Under the pieces are notes generated by a model. The model saw only the letters and a program-made list of their open reading frames with translations, had not been told where the DNA came from and ran no database searches. DNA of 64,000 nucleotides from Telmatactis stephensoni (taxonomy: Eukaryota > Cnidaria > Anthozoa > Actiniaria > Isophelliidae): the NCBI GenBank assembly GCA_029948255.1, contig JALIZF010001402.1, positions 124,001-188,000 on the forward strand, read 5' to 3'. The position numbers and the translations under genes are program-made. Shown here in pieces: positions 45,277-55,177 of the stretch. The first letter of the stretch is position 1. Each line of letters starts with the position of its first letter.

Positions 45277-45475
45277 CCCGGCGTAGTCAATCGACGAAAT
45301 CGATAATAAATGCAATCGATCAATCGATATCAATCGATATAATTAGGTAATTGATATCGATTGCTATTGGCCAATCGATAATCAATCGATAGTCACAAAA
45401 AAATCCAAGTTATCGATTGGTTTCGATTGGCTTGACGATATTTTGTTCCAATCGATAGCAATCGATGACCGTCAG
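45277..45475. repeat. Left terminal inverted repeat and ATCGAT array
   Basis: After the 18 bp terminal repeat, ATCGAT or AATCGATA-type words occur about fourteen times to 45,465. They are self-complementary, so binding sites would be presented in both orientations. Confidence 0.85.
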
Positions 45476-45584
45476 TCAAGCATGTCATGGCATCGATTAT
45501 GAGATGGATGATTGACAAGGAAATTGTTTCTAACTTTATCAGAGCCGACTTAGAGGCTCCGATTTATTCCACTGTTGCTAATAC

Positions 45585-46094
45585 ATGACAATGTCGCAAA
45601 ATCAAGATCTCGCAGTATTGAAGGTTCATTGTGTCGTGAAAGGTTACCAAGAATGTAACTTTGTTGTAAGACTCTCGGAGGAATTTGTAGCTTTACCTAA
45701 ACGTGGGCCAAGAGGAAGGGCGTTTAGAGTTATAAATGACAGAGGCCAACTTGGTCACTTGCAGAAAGAAGTTGTCACCATTTGGTCCATTTTGGCCATT
45801 GCGCGAATCAGAAATGATGTGGTAAGTTCATTTAATAGTGACTGTAATAAATCATCTGGGCAAGGAATCGCCGGGGTCCAGCTATCAATTAAACTTCCCG
45901 AAAAACTTACAACAACACCTTATTTTTCGCGTAGCAAAGTTACTGGAGAACCCTTTAACGATGAAGGTGGAAGGTGGAGGAGAGGTGGAGGAATCAACGT
46001 TCCGGTTACTTTGACAGTAGACACGACGAGGGCAAAAGCAAGAGAAGTGGCAAGAGAACTAAGGAGTCAAGGAATAATTTGTTCTATTCAGTGA
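45585..46094 (+). CDS. HIRAN-like domain protein (169 aa)
   Basis: An uninterrupted ORF with residues about 14-72 (VKGYQECNFVVRLSEEF, then RAFRVINDRGQLGHLQKEVV) resembling a HIRAN domain: a strand-rich start, then a V..D.G.LGHL.KE core. HIRAN modules bind DNA ends in HLTF-type helicases and occur alone in mobile and phage genes; that role is inferred by analogy. The C-terminal half has GGINVPVTLTVDTTRAKARE. A GTAAGT after codon 80 could act as a donor, but the frame stays open past it. It is the first gene inside the left end, convergent with the CUT gene. Confidence 0.55.
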   Translation: MTMSQNQDLAVLKVHCVVKGYQECNFVVRLSEEFVALPKRGPRGRAFRVINDRGQLGHLQKEVVTIWSILAIARIRNDVVSSFNSDCNKSSGQGIAGVQLSIKLPEKLTTTPYFSRSKVTGEPFNDEGGRWRRGGGINVPVTLTVDTTRAKAREVARELRSQGIICSIQ

Positions 46095-46523
46095 ACATTT
46101 GCATTGTGATGTATCTGTGTTTTATAATACTTTCACTGTCTTTTATTCATACTGATACTATAGTTGTATATTTTTAAAAGCCTTTGTAGTTCAGATGTAT
46201 TTGCCGGACATTTGTCACACCAGGCGTTTATTAAACTCTTTGACACGGTTGACACAATGTTCTTTGTCTCAATTACTTATTTCACAATAAGATAATTAAT
46301 GAAATGAACAACAATAAGAATTCAACTGATGAAACGTGGATCAGTGGGGAAGAGGTGTTCTAGGATAGTAGGACCATTGGACACGAACCATTGCATTTTA
46401 CAGCTATGACTTGGAATAAGTTTGAAAATTAAAATACAATAATATCAGTAACAGCAAAGATAAGTAAAATGTTAACATGTTAACTGCAGTATATAATTAT
46501 AATTGATATTGCCCAGGTCGGTA
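46095..46523. other. Shared 3' region between convergent genes
   Basis: No ORF of note. AATAAA occurs on the minus strand near 46,225 and may be the poly-A signal of the CUT gene. Confidence 0.35.
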
Positions 46524-48541
46524 TCAGTTTAGTTTGTACAGGCGCCTTTTATTTTGGAACCATATCTGAATCTGTTGAAAACACAAGAATACAATTTAGT
46601 TTGGGAGCTAAGTGGTGACTCTCAAAGTTGATCATTTTATTTAATTGACGATCAAAGTATAGCTAGGGAATGTTTTGATTAAGAGATCAAATACTACTGA
46701 TTTGCTAAGAAAAATACAACCCGGAACGAGTGTCATTTCCGCGGGACAGATACTGTCCCAATCTTAAAATCGGTTTCCGCCGATAACACTAACAAACCCC
46801 CTGAAAAGAACCCGAGAAAGAACAAAAGCTTTGATTACAACTGTGTTATTGTCTACTTTAAACATATTACCAGATTACGGAAGATTTCACAATACTGCCG
46901 CTTATAATAACGTGTCATTTTTCCTTTTCCCTTTTGACCAATCAGAATCTACTCTCCGCTTCGGTTCATGCTGAAGCTTCCGCGTTGGCGCTGAATGACT
47001 ATTTTAAACTTTTGAAAATGGCGATGGTTATAGACTACTTTGTTCTCTCTTTGTTTCTATCAGCTATAATCACAAGTGTATTTTGTACTCCTCACAAGGA
47101 AATATCCCAAATTAATGATGAATTGAAAAAGTTAGGTTTCAACGTGATCGGATCTTCTGATGAATTCAAGAAGAGTTTGAATTGTGGTGCATGTGGAGTG
47201 ACTGAGTTTTGCAAAGGCCTCGCAAGCCTTGTGGATTCTAAAAAGACACACTGTAGATAACTCACACCAAGTAAAATCAGGATGGTTGCTGGACGAATCT
47301 AACAACGTTATAAAATCCAAGCCAAAAGGTAAGAGACTAAAAGGCTTATAGAAATAACTTGACTACCTGAGTTTTATCTACACCAATGGTCTCTGCCAGT
47401 GACTCAATAGCATCAGTACTTGGATGTCCAACTTTTGACGAACCTTTAAAGACGGTGTCTAGGCTGGCCAGCTCAGCAGGGGAGAATCTCTTTCTAGGAG
47501 TCGCCTCGACTTTGGTGTTTTTCACACTGCACGCTTTTTCCACAGGTTTTTCCTTGTTAGTTTTGCCTAAAAAAAATAGCATGCCATGTCATTTAGTATA
47601 ATAATAATATTAAGAGGAAGAATTCTTTCTTCCTTTCGGGTATGATTTTCTCTACCTTTTAGTTGTTTTTGTTCTTCCTCTGATTTGAGGAACTTTTTCA
47701 TTCTCATCCAAGGATCGCCACCAGCGCCAACTGGGATTGTCGCTGGTGGGTTGTTCAGTAAGGTGGACACCGTCCCTTGTGACCTTGAAATGTGCTTTGC
47801 AAAAGCGACAACCGTAACCCGGCTAGCCTTCAGCCACCTGCGTAACTTAACAGCGAGTTCCGTTGGTGTCACCGTACATTCACGTTCATCTTTGTCCTTA
47901 AGTTTTCGGTCATCGTTTGAATCGGCGTCATCGATAACATCTGACCTCATAACAACTTCCTCCCCTTTTTCGTTTATAGTAGAAATAGGGCTGTCTACAA
48001 AGAGAATCGTATAGTAATAAAGTTAATAAATATCATGCACGTGTGCATAGCATTTAAAATCGCCCGGGAATTCTGCCGGCCGCCCGCTGTTGGCTCACTT
48101 GGTTGAGCGATGATCTTAGTTCGTGCGGATGTGATAAGAACGTTAAACTGTAGAACCGGTCTCTCCAATACCATTTTATATACCTTTACATTGGAGGGAG
48201 GTCACAGAACCCACACAACTATTCAGGGGAGAGTAGGCTAATAAGATGCCTGTGTATGTGGTCTGTCAAAGCCCACAGTATAATTGGCGTATTAAAGCTG
48301 TTGTTTTCCCTGCCTTCATAGTAAGGAAAAACTTAGACTATATACCTTCACACATGCATCCTCCTATGGATTCAACACAGTCGACAACGTCTTGGGCCTT
48401 ATCTTCTGCAATTTCCACAGTGAACTGCGTAACAAAGTATAGGATAAGCAAGCATTCATGACAGATTGCCGACAATGCACCTCGTATTTTACATACCTTC
48501 AACTTTTTAAGAACAGGTTTTGGATTAGCTTTGATGTCCAT
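46524..48541 (-). CDS. CUT domain plus homeodomain transcription factor-like protein (236 aa)
   Basis: Minus-strand exons 48541-48497, 48424-48346, 47994-47656, 47566-47367 and 46571-46524 have consensus GT-AG borders and total 711 nt, exactly 237 codons with stop. Residues about 82-154 form a CUT domain, including SRSQGTVSTLLNNP (recognition helix) and DPWMRMKKFL. Residues about 176-234 form a homeodomain: KRFSPAELASLDTVF, then the third helix IQIWFQNKRR, with Trp, Phe, Gln50 and Asn51 in place. The last intron splits the homeodomain just before helix 3, a common homeobox intron site. The helix1-helix2 loop is about three residues longer than canonical, as in TALE-type homeodomains. An upstream acceptor before the ATG suggests a 5' UTR exon. 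Expected role: nuclear DNA binding. It is intact, so likely functional. Confidence 0.8.
46934..47262 (+). CDS. Small secreted-type Cys-containing ORF, antisense in an intron
   Basis: The likely start is the ATG at 47,020 (AAAATGG context), giving an 80-residue protein. It has a hydrophobic leader (VIDYFVLSLFLSAIITSVFC), a charged helix, then NCGACGVTEFC with four to five Cys. A CCAAT box (GACCAATCAGAAT, 46,936) and TATAATAA (about 46,904) lie upstream. It lies in the last intron of the CUT gene on the opposite strand. The function is unknown. Confidence 0.45.
48070..48250 (+). repeat. tRNA-derived SINE-like fragment in the CUT gene intron
   Basis: TTGGCTCACTTGGTTGAGCG resembles a tRNA A box with flanking D-arm. 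No clear B box (GGTTCGA) follows. It lies in the intron between exons 2 and 3 of the CUT gene. Confidence 0.35.
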
Positions 48542-48599
48542 GTCTAACTGACGGGCAAAACAAATTCTATATACCGAAATAACAAGACTCTTCACTTTA

Positions 48600-49620
48600 C
48601 TTCAATGCAACCCAACTGATTTAACTGTGCTTGATAGTAGATATCAAATTTACAACATAAACTGGCCCCTGTCAATCAATTTCACACTACACCTCCAGTT
48701 AGTAAAATCTTCCTCTGGTCCATGTGGGCCGAAGAGGAACCTCTCTTAAAGTTTAGCTTTCAGTTATGAGAAAAACATTCGACGAAACTGCGGTTAAAAG
48801 TTTTCTTTTACGTCAAGATTCTTGATTTTGTTATCCACGTTTTATGGCCACTATCGGTCGAGGGAAAAATTCTTCATGACACAGGGCCCGGCGACACGTT
48901 GCCTCATTTGCATTGTTTCCAAAACACGATGCGATAGCGCCACTTTCACTCATTTTGTCTCTGCAACAGGTCATATGAATTCAAACCATTTAGTAGCGGC
49001 GACAAGATTTTCCACGATAATTCCATCGAACGAGGGGATTGTCGCATCGACTTGACACCTAGTGTGTGCCGGCCTTAATAGCTTGAGGTTATTCGACTTT
49101 ATCGCGCGTCCAACAAAATCCTCTACGATGCGTTCGCATAAGGGTTTCGAAAATGTAATTTGTTAAGTCACTTTTCCAGGGTGAACACTTTTTGGACATT
49201 TTATTTTGCCATGCCCCTTTAAATAACTTGTGGCGCCGGTCGACACGGAAAAACAGACCGGATATGTGATTAAACTAATCCACTGAAAACATGAAAGCAG
49301 TCGTGGTTGCTAATGGTCCTATTCTTGACAGTTTTTTGCTTGCACATGTCAATCACATCTCGACCTTAGGTCAAATTTTTTTCCAATGCATGAGTTTTCG
49401 CATTTCATTTCTGCAGTTTAAAAAACATCAGATAAACAGTGGAAAGAAGGACGAGTTCGAGTAGATGTTCCATTTTGAATTGTTAAAATTCATTTTGCTG
49501 TAGATTTCCCTTTCACGTAAGCGCACTTCTTTTATCTGTGATGACAGGCAGTAAACACATACCGACCGACTACTCGATGGGGAAGCGGCTTTTTACCAAA
49601 CGTCACGTCCTCAGAGACCC
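48600..49620. other. No gene; possible 5' region of the CUT gene
   Basis: The CUT gene promoter and 5' UTR exon should lie here on the minus strand but cannot be fixed by eye. A GACCGG/CCGGTC palindrome pair occurs near 49,237-49,260. TGTCGC-type words near 48,890-49,045 look repetitive. Confidence 0.3.
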
Positions 49621-49625
49621 AGGGT

Positions 49626-49728
49626 GTCAGGGAGGAGGGAGGGAGAGGAAGGGAATTAAGGGAAAGAGGGAAAGGACGTCCTTTTCCCCTCTTTCCTTTC
49701 CCCTCCTTTCCCCTCCCCCCTCCCTGAC
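49626..49728. repeat. 103 bp homopurine-homopyrimidine palindrome
   Basis: GTCAGGGAGGAGGGAGGG at the left is inverted as CCCTCCCTGAC at the right, centred on GGACGTCC (49,674-49,681). The left arm is almost purely purine and the right pyrimidine, so it can form a hairpin or triplex. Confidence 0.8.
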
Positions 49729-50097
49729 TTCCTGGATCTCCGCGAATGCGAACGTCGGCCGATGTGAATGCACGTTGAATGGGCGCTAAAAATTGTCGTC
49801 ATAAAACAGGTCAATTGGTTAATAGTATTATACACGTATTGCAGGGCAAATCTTTGCAATAAAATCTAACGATACAGGTTTTGCATCGTTAAAAGTTCTC
49901 CGGAAATCGATCTACTAAACTAAGTTTTCAACAAAATCTGTGATACAAACACCTTTTGTAAAAACCATTACTTTTCGAAATTTACTAGGTTGTAAGCCGA
50001 TATCAAATTATTTTGGTTTGCATCCAAAAGAAACTGTGAAGGATAGAAAAATCCACGAGCAATCTTCATCCAGTCGACTGACGCCAGTACTTCACAA
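49729..50097. other. Promoter-side region of the transposase gene
   Basis: No clear TATA box. A frame from 49,940 (TFRNLLGCKPISNYFGLHP) is open but is not in phase with the downstream exon through the visible splice sites. Confidence 0.3.
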
Positions 50098-53000
50098 ATG
50101 CTTCACATACGGAGCCAAATTCATAATGTAAGTATAATAGTCCTCGCTAGTAGTGAATATCGACTGGTAATTTTGTTTGCATTATGAATGAGTCATTCTT
50201 TCTTTTATTTTTCATTTGTATTGTTGTTGTTGTTGTTTTTTCTTTGATCCTGTAATTCCTTCTTCCTTTCTTTCTTTCATTGATTTTTCTTTTTTCGTTT
50301 ATCTCGAAAAGCCCGTGAAAGATTTTGTAGACAAATAGATACAAGTTGGCCATATTTTCTTTTGTGTTTCTAACCAACACTTTTATGTGCCAACATTTCC
50401 TATTCAGGCTATTTCTGAAACAAGAGAAAGAGTGGAAAAGGAATGTGGAGTAAAACTTGGGCTGAACATCCTAAAAGCAAGTAGCCGCAAAAAGAGTGAC
50501 TCCACTAAGAAATGCAAGACCGTCGTTCCGGAAGTCGAAAAAATTGTCCAAGAAAATTCCAAACAGTTTGCAAATAAAGAGTTTCAACTACAATTGAAAA
50601 CTCAAGAAATTATTTTATCGTCCAAAGCACAATCAGTAAGAACTTTGTACAACGTAGCCGAATCACTCAGGGGCTTGGATGTAAAAAAATATGAGGAAAA
50701 GATGTCAGAGAGCTGCCAGAACATCCTGAGAGCTACACGACTGTCAAGGGATGATGCAATTAATGTTGTGTCTATTCAGCGTATGGTCCAAGACATGGTA
50801 GAGGAGAGAACAACGAGGGAAATTTACAAAGAAGAAATAGACTCTCTTCGAAATCAGCTGGCTAATCAAGAAGCTCTAATGTCTGAATTTAAAACTGAGC
50901 TAGATAGAAAAAGCAGACAACTGATGAATATTCCAGATATTGCTGTGAAACTTGCTTCTTTAATGCAACATGAAGGAGCAGACAATTCCATATTTATATC
51001 CGTCATCACAAACCTAGTTGAGAACGTTGGACATCAGGGTAAAAGTTGGAAAGACAGCACAAAATCATTGTTCGCAACGATACTTGATTATGGTGGTCCA
51101 GCCTTGGCCAAAATCGTTACAGAAAAACTTGCAGGACCCAGTTTGGAAACAATGCATCGGCATGCCAGAAGCAGAAATGCAATACCTATGGAACTAAACG
51201 AAAATTCATTCAAACTGGCATCTAAATTTTACAAAACAATGGGCTACAATGGTGTCTTTATTTTAGCAGTGGACGCAACAGCAGTTGTTCCTACCTTGCG
51301 GGTTAAAGGCAATAAGATAATTGGCCTCGCGACCGAACAAGAAATAATAGTCAACACTGCACAAGATATCATCGATATTGTAGCAAACGAGGACTATGAA
51401 AAAGCTAGACAGGCCAATGCTTTTGTACTGACACCACTTCAGGATCAAATACCCACTTTTATACTGGCCCTGTCACCTGTTTATAAGGGACAGGATCATG
51501 CTCTTGTTCGCCATTGGTTCAATCAGGCTCTTCTTTGGGGTTCACAGAATGATATGCCAACTATTGGTTTGGGAGCAGACGGAGACTCCAAAGTAAGGAA
51601 ATACTACATAGACAGATTTATGGGAGAAGGTGATGGTAATGACGTAGATGGAATTGACTGGGTATCTTTCCAGTCACATATCGTCATAGAAGAAGTTAAT
51701 CAAAAAGAAACTCCAACTTTAATGTTCCCTGATTGGAGACATTTGTTAAAGAAATGGAGAAATCAATTACTCAACGTGAGAAGAATACTTGTACTAGGAA
51801 AAAAAGTTGTCATGTTAGAGTATCTCATTAAAACTTATGAGAGAGATCGTATAAGGTCGGGTTTATGGAAAAGTGACGTTTTTGTTAAAGATAAGCAGAA
51901 CGTCAAGGCAGTGCTGTGGATCTTACATGAAGAAGTCAGAATTTGCATGAGAGATTTAAATGAGCAAGAGACATTGAGCACGAGAGTGTATCTGAAAATA
52001 GGCCACTATATGCTTAGAGCATACACAGATCCCGATCTCAGCGTAGAAGAACGAGCAAAATTAGCATGGGCCCCTGTAGTATTTCTACGGTTTTGGAAAA
52101 GTTGGATACAGATACGTGGTTTAGATGTGGACTCAAACTTCATATCTCTTCAAACATATAATGACTTTATCTTGGCTGGACACAGTATTATTCTCTCCAT
52201 GAAAGCTTTTGCTCTTCATTTTCCTGACCATCCCTATCATCCATGGACATTCGGGTCAAATTCATGTGAAGATGTATTCTCGAAACTAAGAGGATTCTGC
52301 AGAGGAAAAACAAACTTGGCCTTGCAAGATATGATAGACTTTGCAGGCAGAATACAGAAATTGGAGGAGATGAAAATGGAGGGCAAACAAATTTCAACAA
52401 AAAGAACACCTTGGCCTGTCGACATCGAGAGATCTATACTTAATGGAATGCAGGATGCTGAAAAGGAAATTCTCAAGACGTTGGAGTTACTCGGAATGAC
52501 TCAAGATTTAATCAAAGGAAACGTTTTGAAAATAGAAGAAGGACAAATAATTTGTATTAACGCACCAATAATAGATACTTTCGCGTTAGTAGATACCACA
52601 ACAGAGCCTGATGAGAGTGAGGTTATTACAAGCAGTGAACTTTTGGAACTTGATAATGGGATTTTTCTGGACATCATTAACGAAGACGAAAGTCACAATC
52701 TAGCGGACCTTGCTAGCTCATCGATAAATGACAGCCCTAGCCAGTGTGCAATGTTCTCTGCAAACAAGTGCGTTTACCAAGAGAAAACCTTTAAGCCTCC
52801 CAGAACCACTCTGTGGATAGAGTGTACGTTTCCTTCTTGCCATGTGTGGTTCCACGAACAATGCTTATCTCTTAAATTTAAAAATGATGCTGAAAGAGAG
52901 GCGTATACGCTCATATGTCCCAAACATGACAACGTCAAAGAATATTTTAAAGACAAATTAACTGCTTTAGCCTCAGACAAACACATACTAGAAGACGAAG

Positions 53001-54184
53001 AACAAACTGATTCCACCGCACTCAAGCCACTACCACGCCGTTTACGGAATTCCATGAAGGCAAATAACAAAGAATATTTTTCACCGGACTTCTCACAACG
53101 CCCTAACTATGTTTTGCACGAAGGCCAGTATTTTCACATTGCCGAGTTCCTATCGTTGCAAGAGGGAAAAGTTTACAGGCCGGCAATGTCACGGTTGAGT
53201 CGTTGGATTGATTCGGCTAGGACCAACTTCTATGACAAAGTGATGAATATTGTCAGCCCGAAACAAAGTGAAAATGGAGTTTACGTTGGAGATATTGTAG
53301 CGTTTTGGCTTCCATCTCAAGGTTTACACATGGGAGAAGTTGTCCGACTGATAAGATCACCTTCGCTGAAGAGTAACTTCCCAATCTTTGAGTGGACACC
53401 AGAAACGGAGATCAGAGGAGAAAAGGTGTCAGTATGTGTAACGATAGTGGAATATAAACAAATTTCCAACCAAAAATGGGAGTTGACAAGAAGCGATTGC
53501 ACTTTTAAGTGGTGTCAGGCAAAATGCATGCTGAAAGTCATTTCTAAAGGTGTATCGGAGTGGCCAGTGTTTGACGACTTGACAGAGTTAGTTTGCCAAA
53601 TTCCCCATCTAACAGTTTTGGATAAACAAAGAGAAAAGGAGGAAGAAAATTTAAGGAAGAAGGAGGAAGCTTTGCGGAAAGAGGGTGACCCTGTAAATAT
53701 GACAGTGCGTTTGTTGAGGGAGGTTTTAGATGAAATGAATATAACTTATACGAAAAACAACAAAAAGGCGGAGCTCACTGAATTAGTGAAAGAGGGAAGG
53801 AGAAGAAAAGAACAGACAACTGAGTCCCCAACATCAGATCAAATAGATGAGATGATTGGCAGTGCAAGAGCAAAAGGACCCCGTTGTGAAGCACAAGCTG
53901 GAATTTCTGTTTTGTATTACTATGATCCAAGAAAAGAAAATCTATATCTAATTGAACATATTGTATTTTTTCTTCAAGTTCTAGGCAATTTTCTTGAATT
54001 TCTTACTGAGCTGTTAATTATAGCTGCTCTGATAAAGTATTTGGTGATGTCCGTCTTATACATGTACTTACATTTGTATCTTCTGATTTTGATTAGACAA
54101 ATTATAACTAGTGTTTTAGTCGCAAGAATTAATCGTGAATTGTTGATCGCTAATCAGTATAATTTACCAGTTCGTTGCTACTGA
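50098..54184 (+). CDS. Large transposase-like protein with PHD-like and SAP-like modules
   Basis: Exon 2 is open from before 50,387 to the stop at 54,184 (1,265 codons from the ATG at 50,387). An AAT|GTAAGT donor at 50,128 and a TATTCAG acceptor at 50,407 allow an in-phase ten-codon first exon from the ATG at 50,098. Numbering from 50,387: 50-180 coiled coil; 290-315 ILAVDATAVVPTLRVKGNKI (candidate Asp296); 394-400 GLGADGD (candidate Asp398/400); 448-461 FPDWRHLLKKWRNQL; 624-638 SNSCEDVFSKLRGFC (candidate Glu628). This order parallels P/THAP9-type RNase-H transposases. At 787-848 there is a PHD-like Cys/His finger (CTFPSCHVWFHEQC). At 1104-1137 a SAP-like motif (VRLLREVLDEMNI). The last 90 residues are AT-rich and hydrophobic and may be read-through. 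No THAP domain is seen. Confidence 0.7.
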
Positions 54185-54847
54185 ATGCCGATCTTAGCAT
54201 CCACGACAGCCACTGCACGAACGACGGAAACCGGCATGACGGAGTCATTGTTACAAAATAGTCAGAACTGCACGTATGAATGACCAAATCTGTACGGAAA
54301 TCAAACGTATTCTACCACAGTGTGGAAAAGTCCACATCTAATTGGAAATATATCAGTGAATTGGAGAATGAAAAACAAACAAACAAACAAACAAAAACAA
54401 AAAAAACAAAAAAACAGCAGGAAATGGCGCTTTCTATTGGCGTCGTGGTTGCTTGAAAGAAATATGTAATTTATAACTGATTATTCGACCAGTGGATATT
54501 TGGCAGTTGTCTAGTGTTGCGAGACCATAACTGGAGAACCGAGTGAGGGGAGAAACCAGTGTAGTTTATCCTTGTTTATTTTACTTGAGTGTAGTTAATG
54601 TTTTGAAGAACTTATTAAGTTCATCACAGGTTTGCTAATTTTGGGATTTTATTACGGTAATAATATAGTACAATAGATTTACAATGGAATTAAATAAAAA
54701 GTTGAAACAAAGAAACGACTGAACAAATGTTGATTTATATTATTCATTCAGCCACTGCACGAACGACTTTTACCTTGACTTAACTTCTTGTGTTGTTAAA
54801 AACACTTAAATATTAAAAATATACAAGAATATTCTTTTTTTGTGAAA
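54185..54847. other. 3' flank of the transposase gene
   Basis: A 20 bp segment, CAGCCACTGCACGAACGAC, occurs twice (about 54,208 and 54,750), a direct repeat bracketing about 540 bp. An (ACAAA)n run lies at 54,370. No gene. Confidence 0.45.
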
Positions 54848-55038
54848 TCGATGCCAATCGATACCAATCGATGTCAATCGATATAATTCTCCGTTATCGA
54901 TTGACCAATCGATAGTCACAGATTTCTGTTCCATCGATTGGTCTTCGATTTCCAATATCAATTGATTAATTGATATGGATTGGCATCGATTGATATCGAT
55001 TGTTATCGATTATCGATTCATCGATTGACTACGCCGGG
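54848..55038. repeat. Right terminal inverted repeat and ATCGAT array
   Basis: About fifteen ATCGAT-type words lead into TCGATTGACTACGCCGGG, the exact inverse of the left end. The inner order of words is similar but not base-for-base inverted, so the words rather than the exact sequence are conserved. Confidence 0.85.
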
Positions 55039-55044
55039 CATTTT
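55039..55044. repeat. Target-site duplication, right, of the 9.8 kb element
   Basis: CATTTT, matching 45,271-45,276. Confidence 0.8.
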
Positions 55045-55177
55045 GTACCGTCAATAAATTTGAAAGGCAACGTACTGGAATCATGGGTTCGTAAATCTCT
55101 TTTCAATATCTTTGTTTATTGAAATAAAATTCATCTGTCATCAAGAAAAGATAGAAGCAATGTATTTATCCTTTCAA

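Larger units (their letters stand above)
45277..55038 (+). mobile_element. Large (9.76 kb) DNA transposon with ATCGAT-rich ends
   Basis: A perfect 18 bp terminal inverted repeat (CCCGGCGTAGTCAATCGA) and a CATTTT direct duplication define a single insertion. Inside each end lie about 190 bp of ATCGAT/CAATCGAT words. The cargo, in order: HIRAN-like ORF (+), CUT-homeobox gene (-), small secreted-type ORF (+) in an intron of the latter, and a 1,265-codon transposase-like ORF (+). The 6 bp duplication differs from the 8 bp usual for P elements and the TTAA of piggyBac; IS3EU, Dada and some hAT groups make 5-7 bp duplications. The superfamily is therefore open. Confidence 0.85.

Noticed and set aside
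46370..46415. Alternative last exon of the CUT gene (WFVSNG frame)
   Set aside because: It is out of phase with available acceptors, and the 46,571 exon fits the homeodomain exactly.
47346..47366. Premature stop truncating the CUT gene's homeodomain before Asn51
   Set aside because: A CAG|GTAGTC donor precedes it, and an in-phase exon at 46,571-46,524 supplies helix 3, so splicing explains it better.
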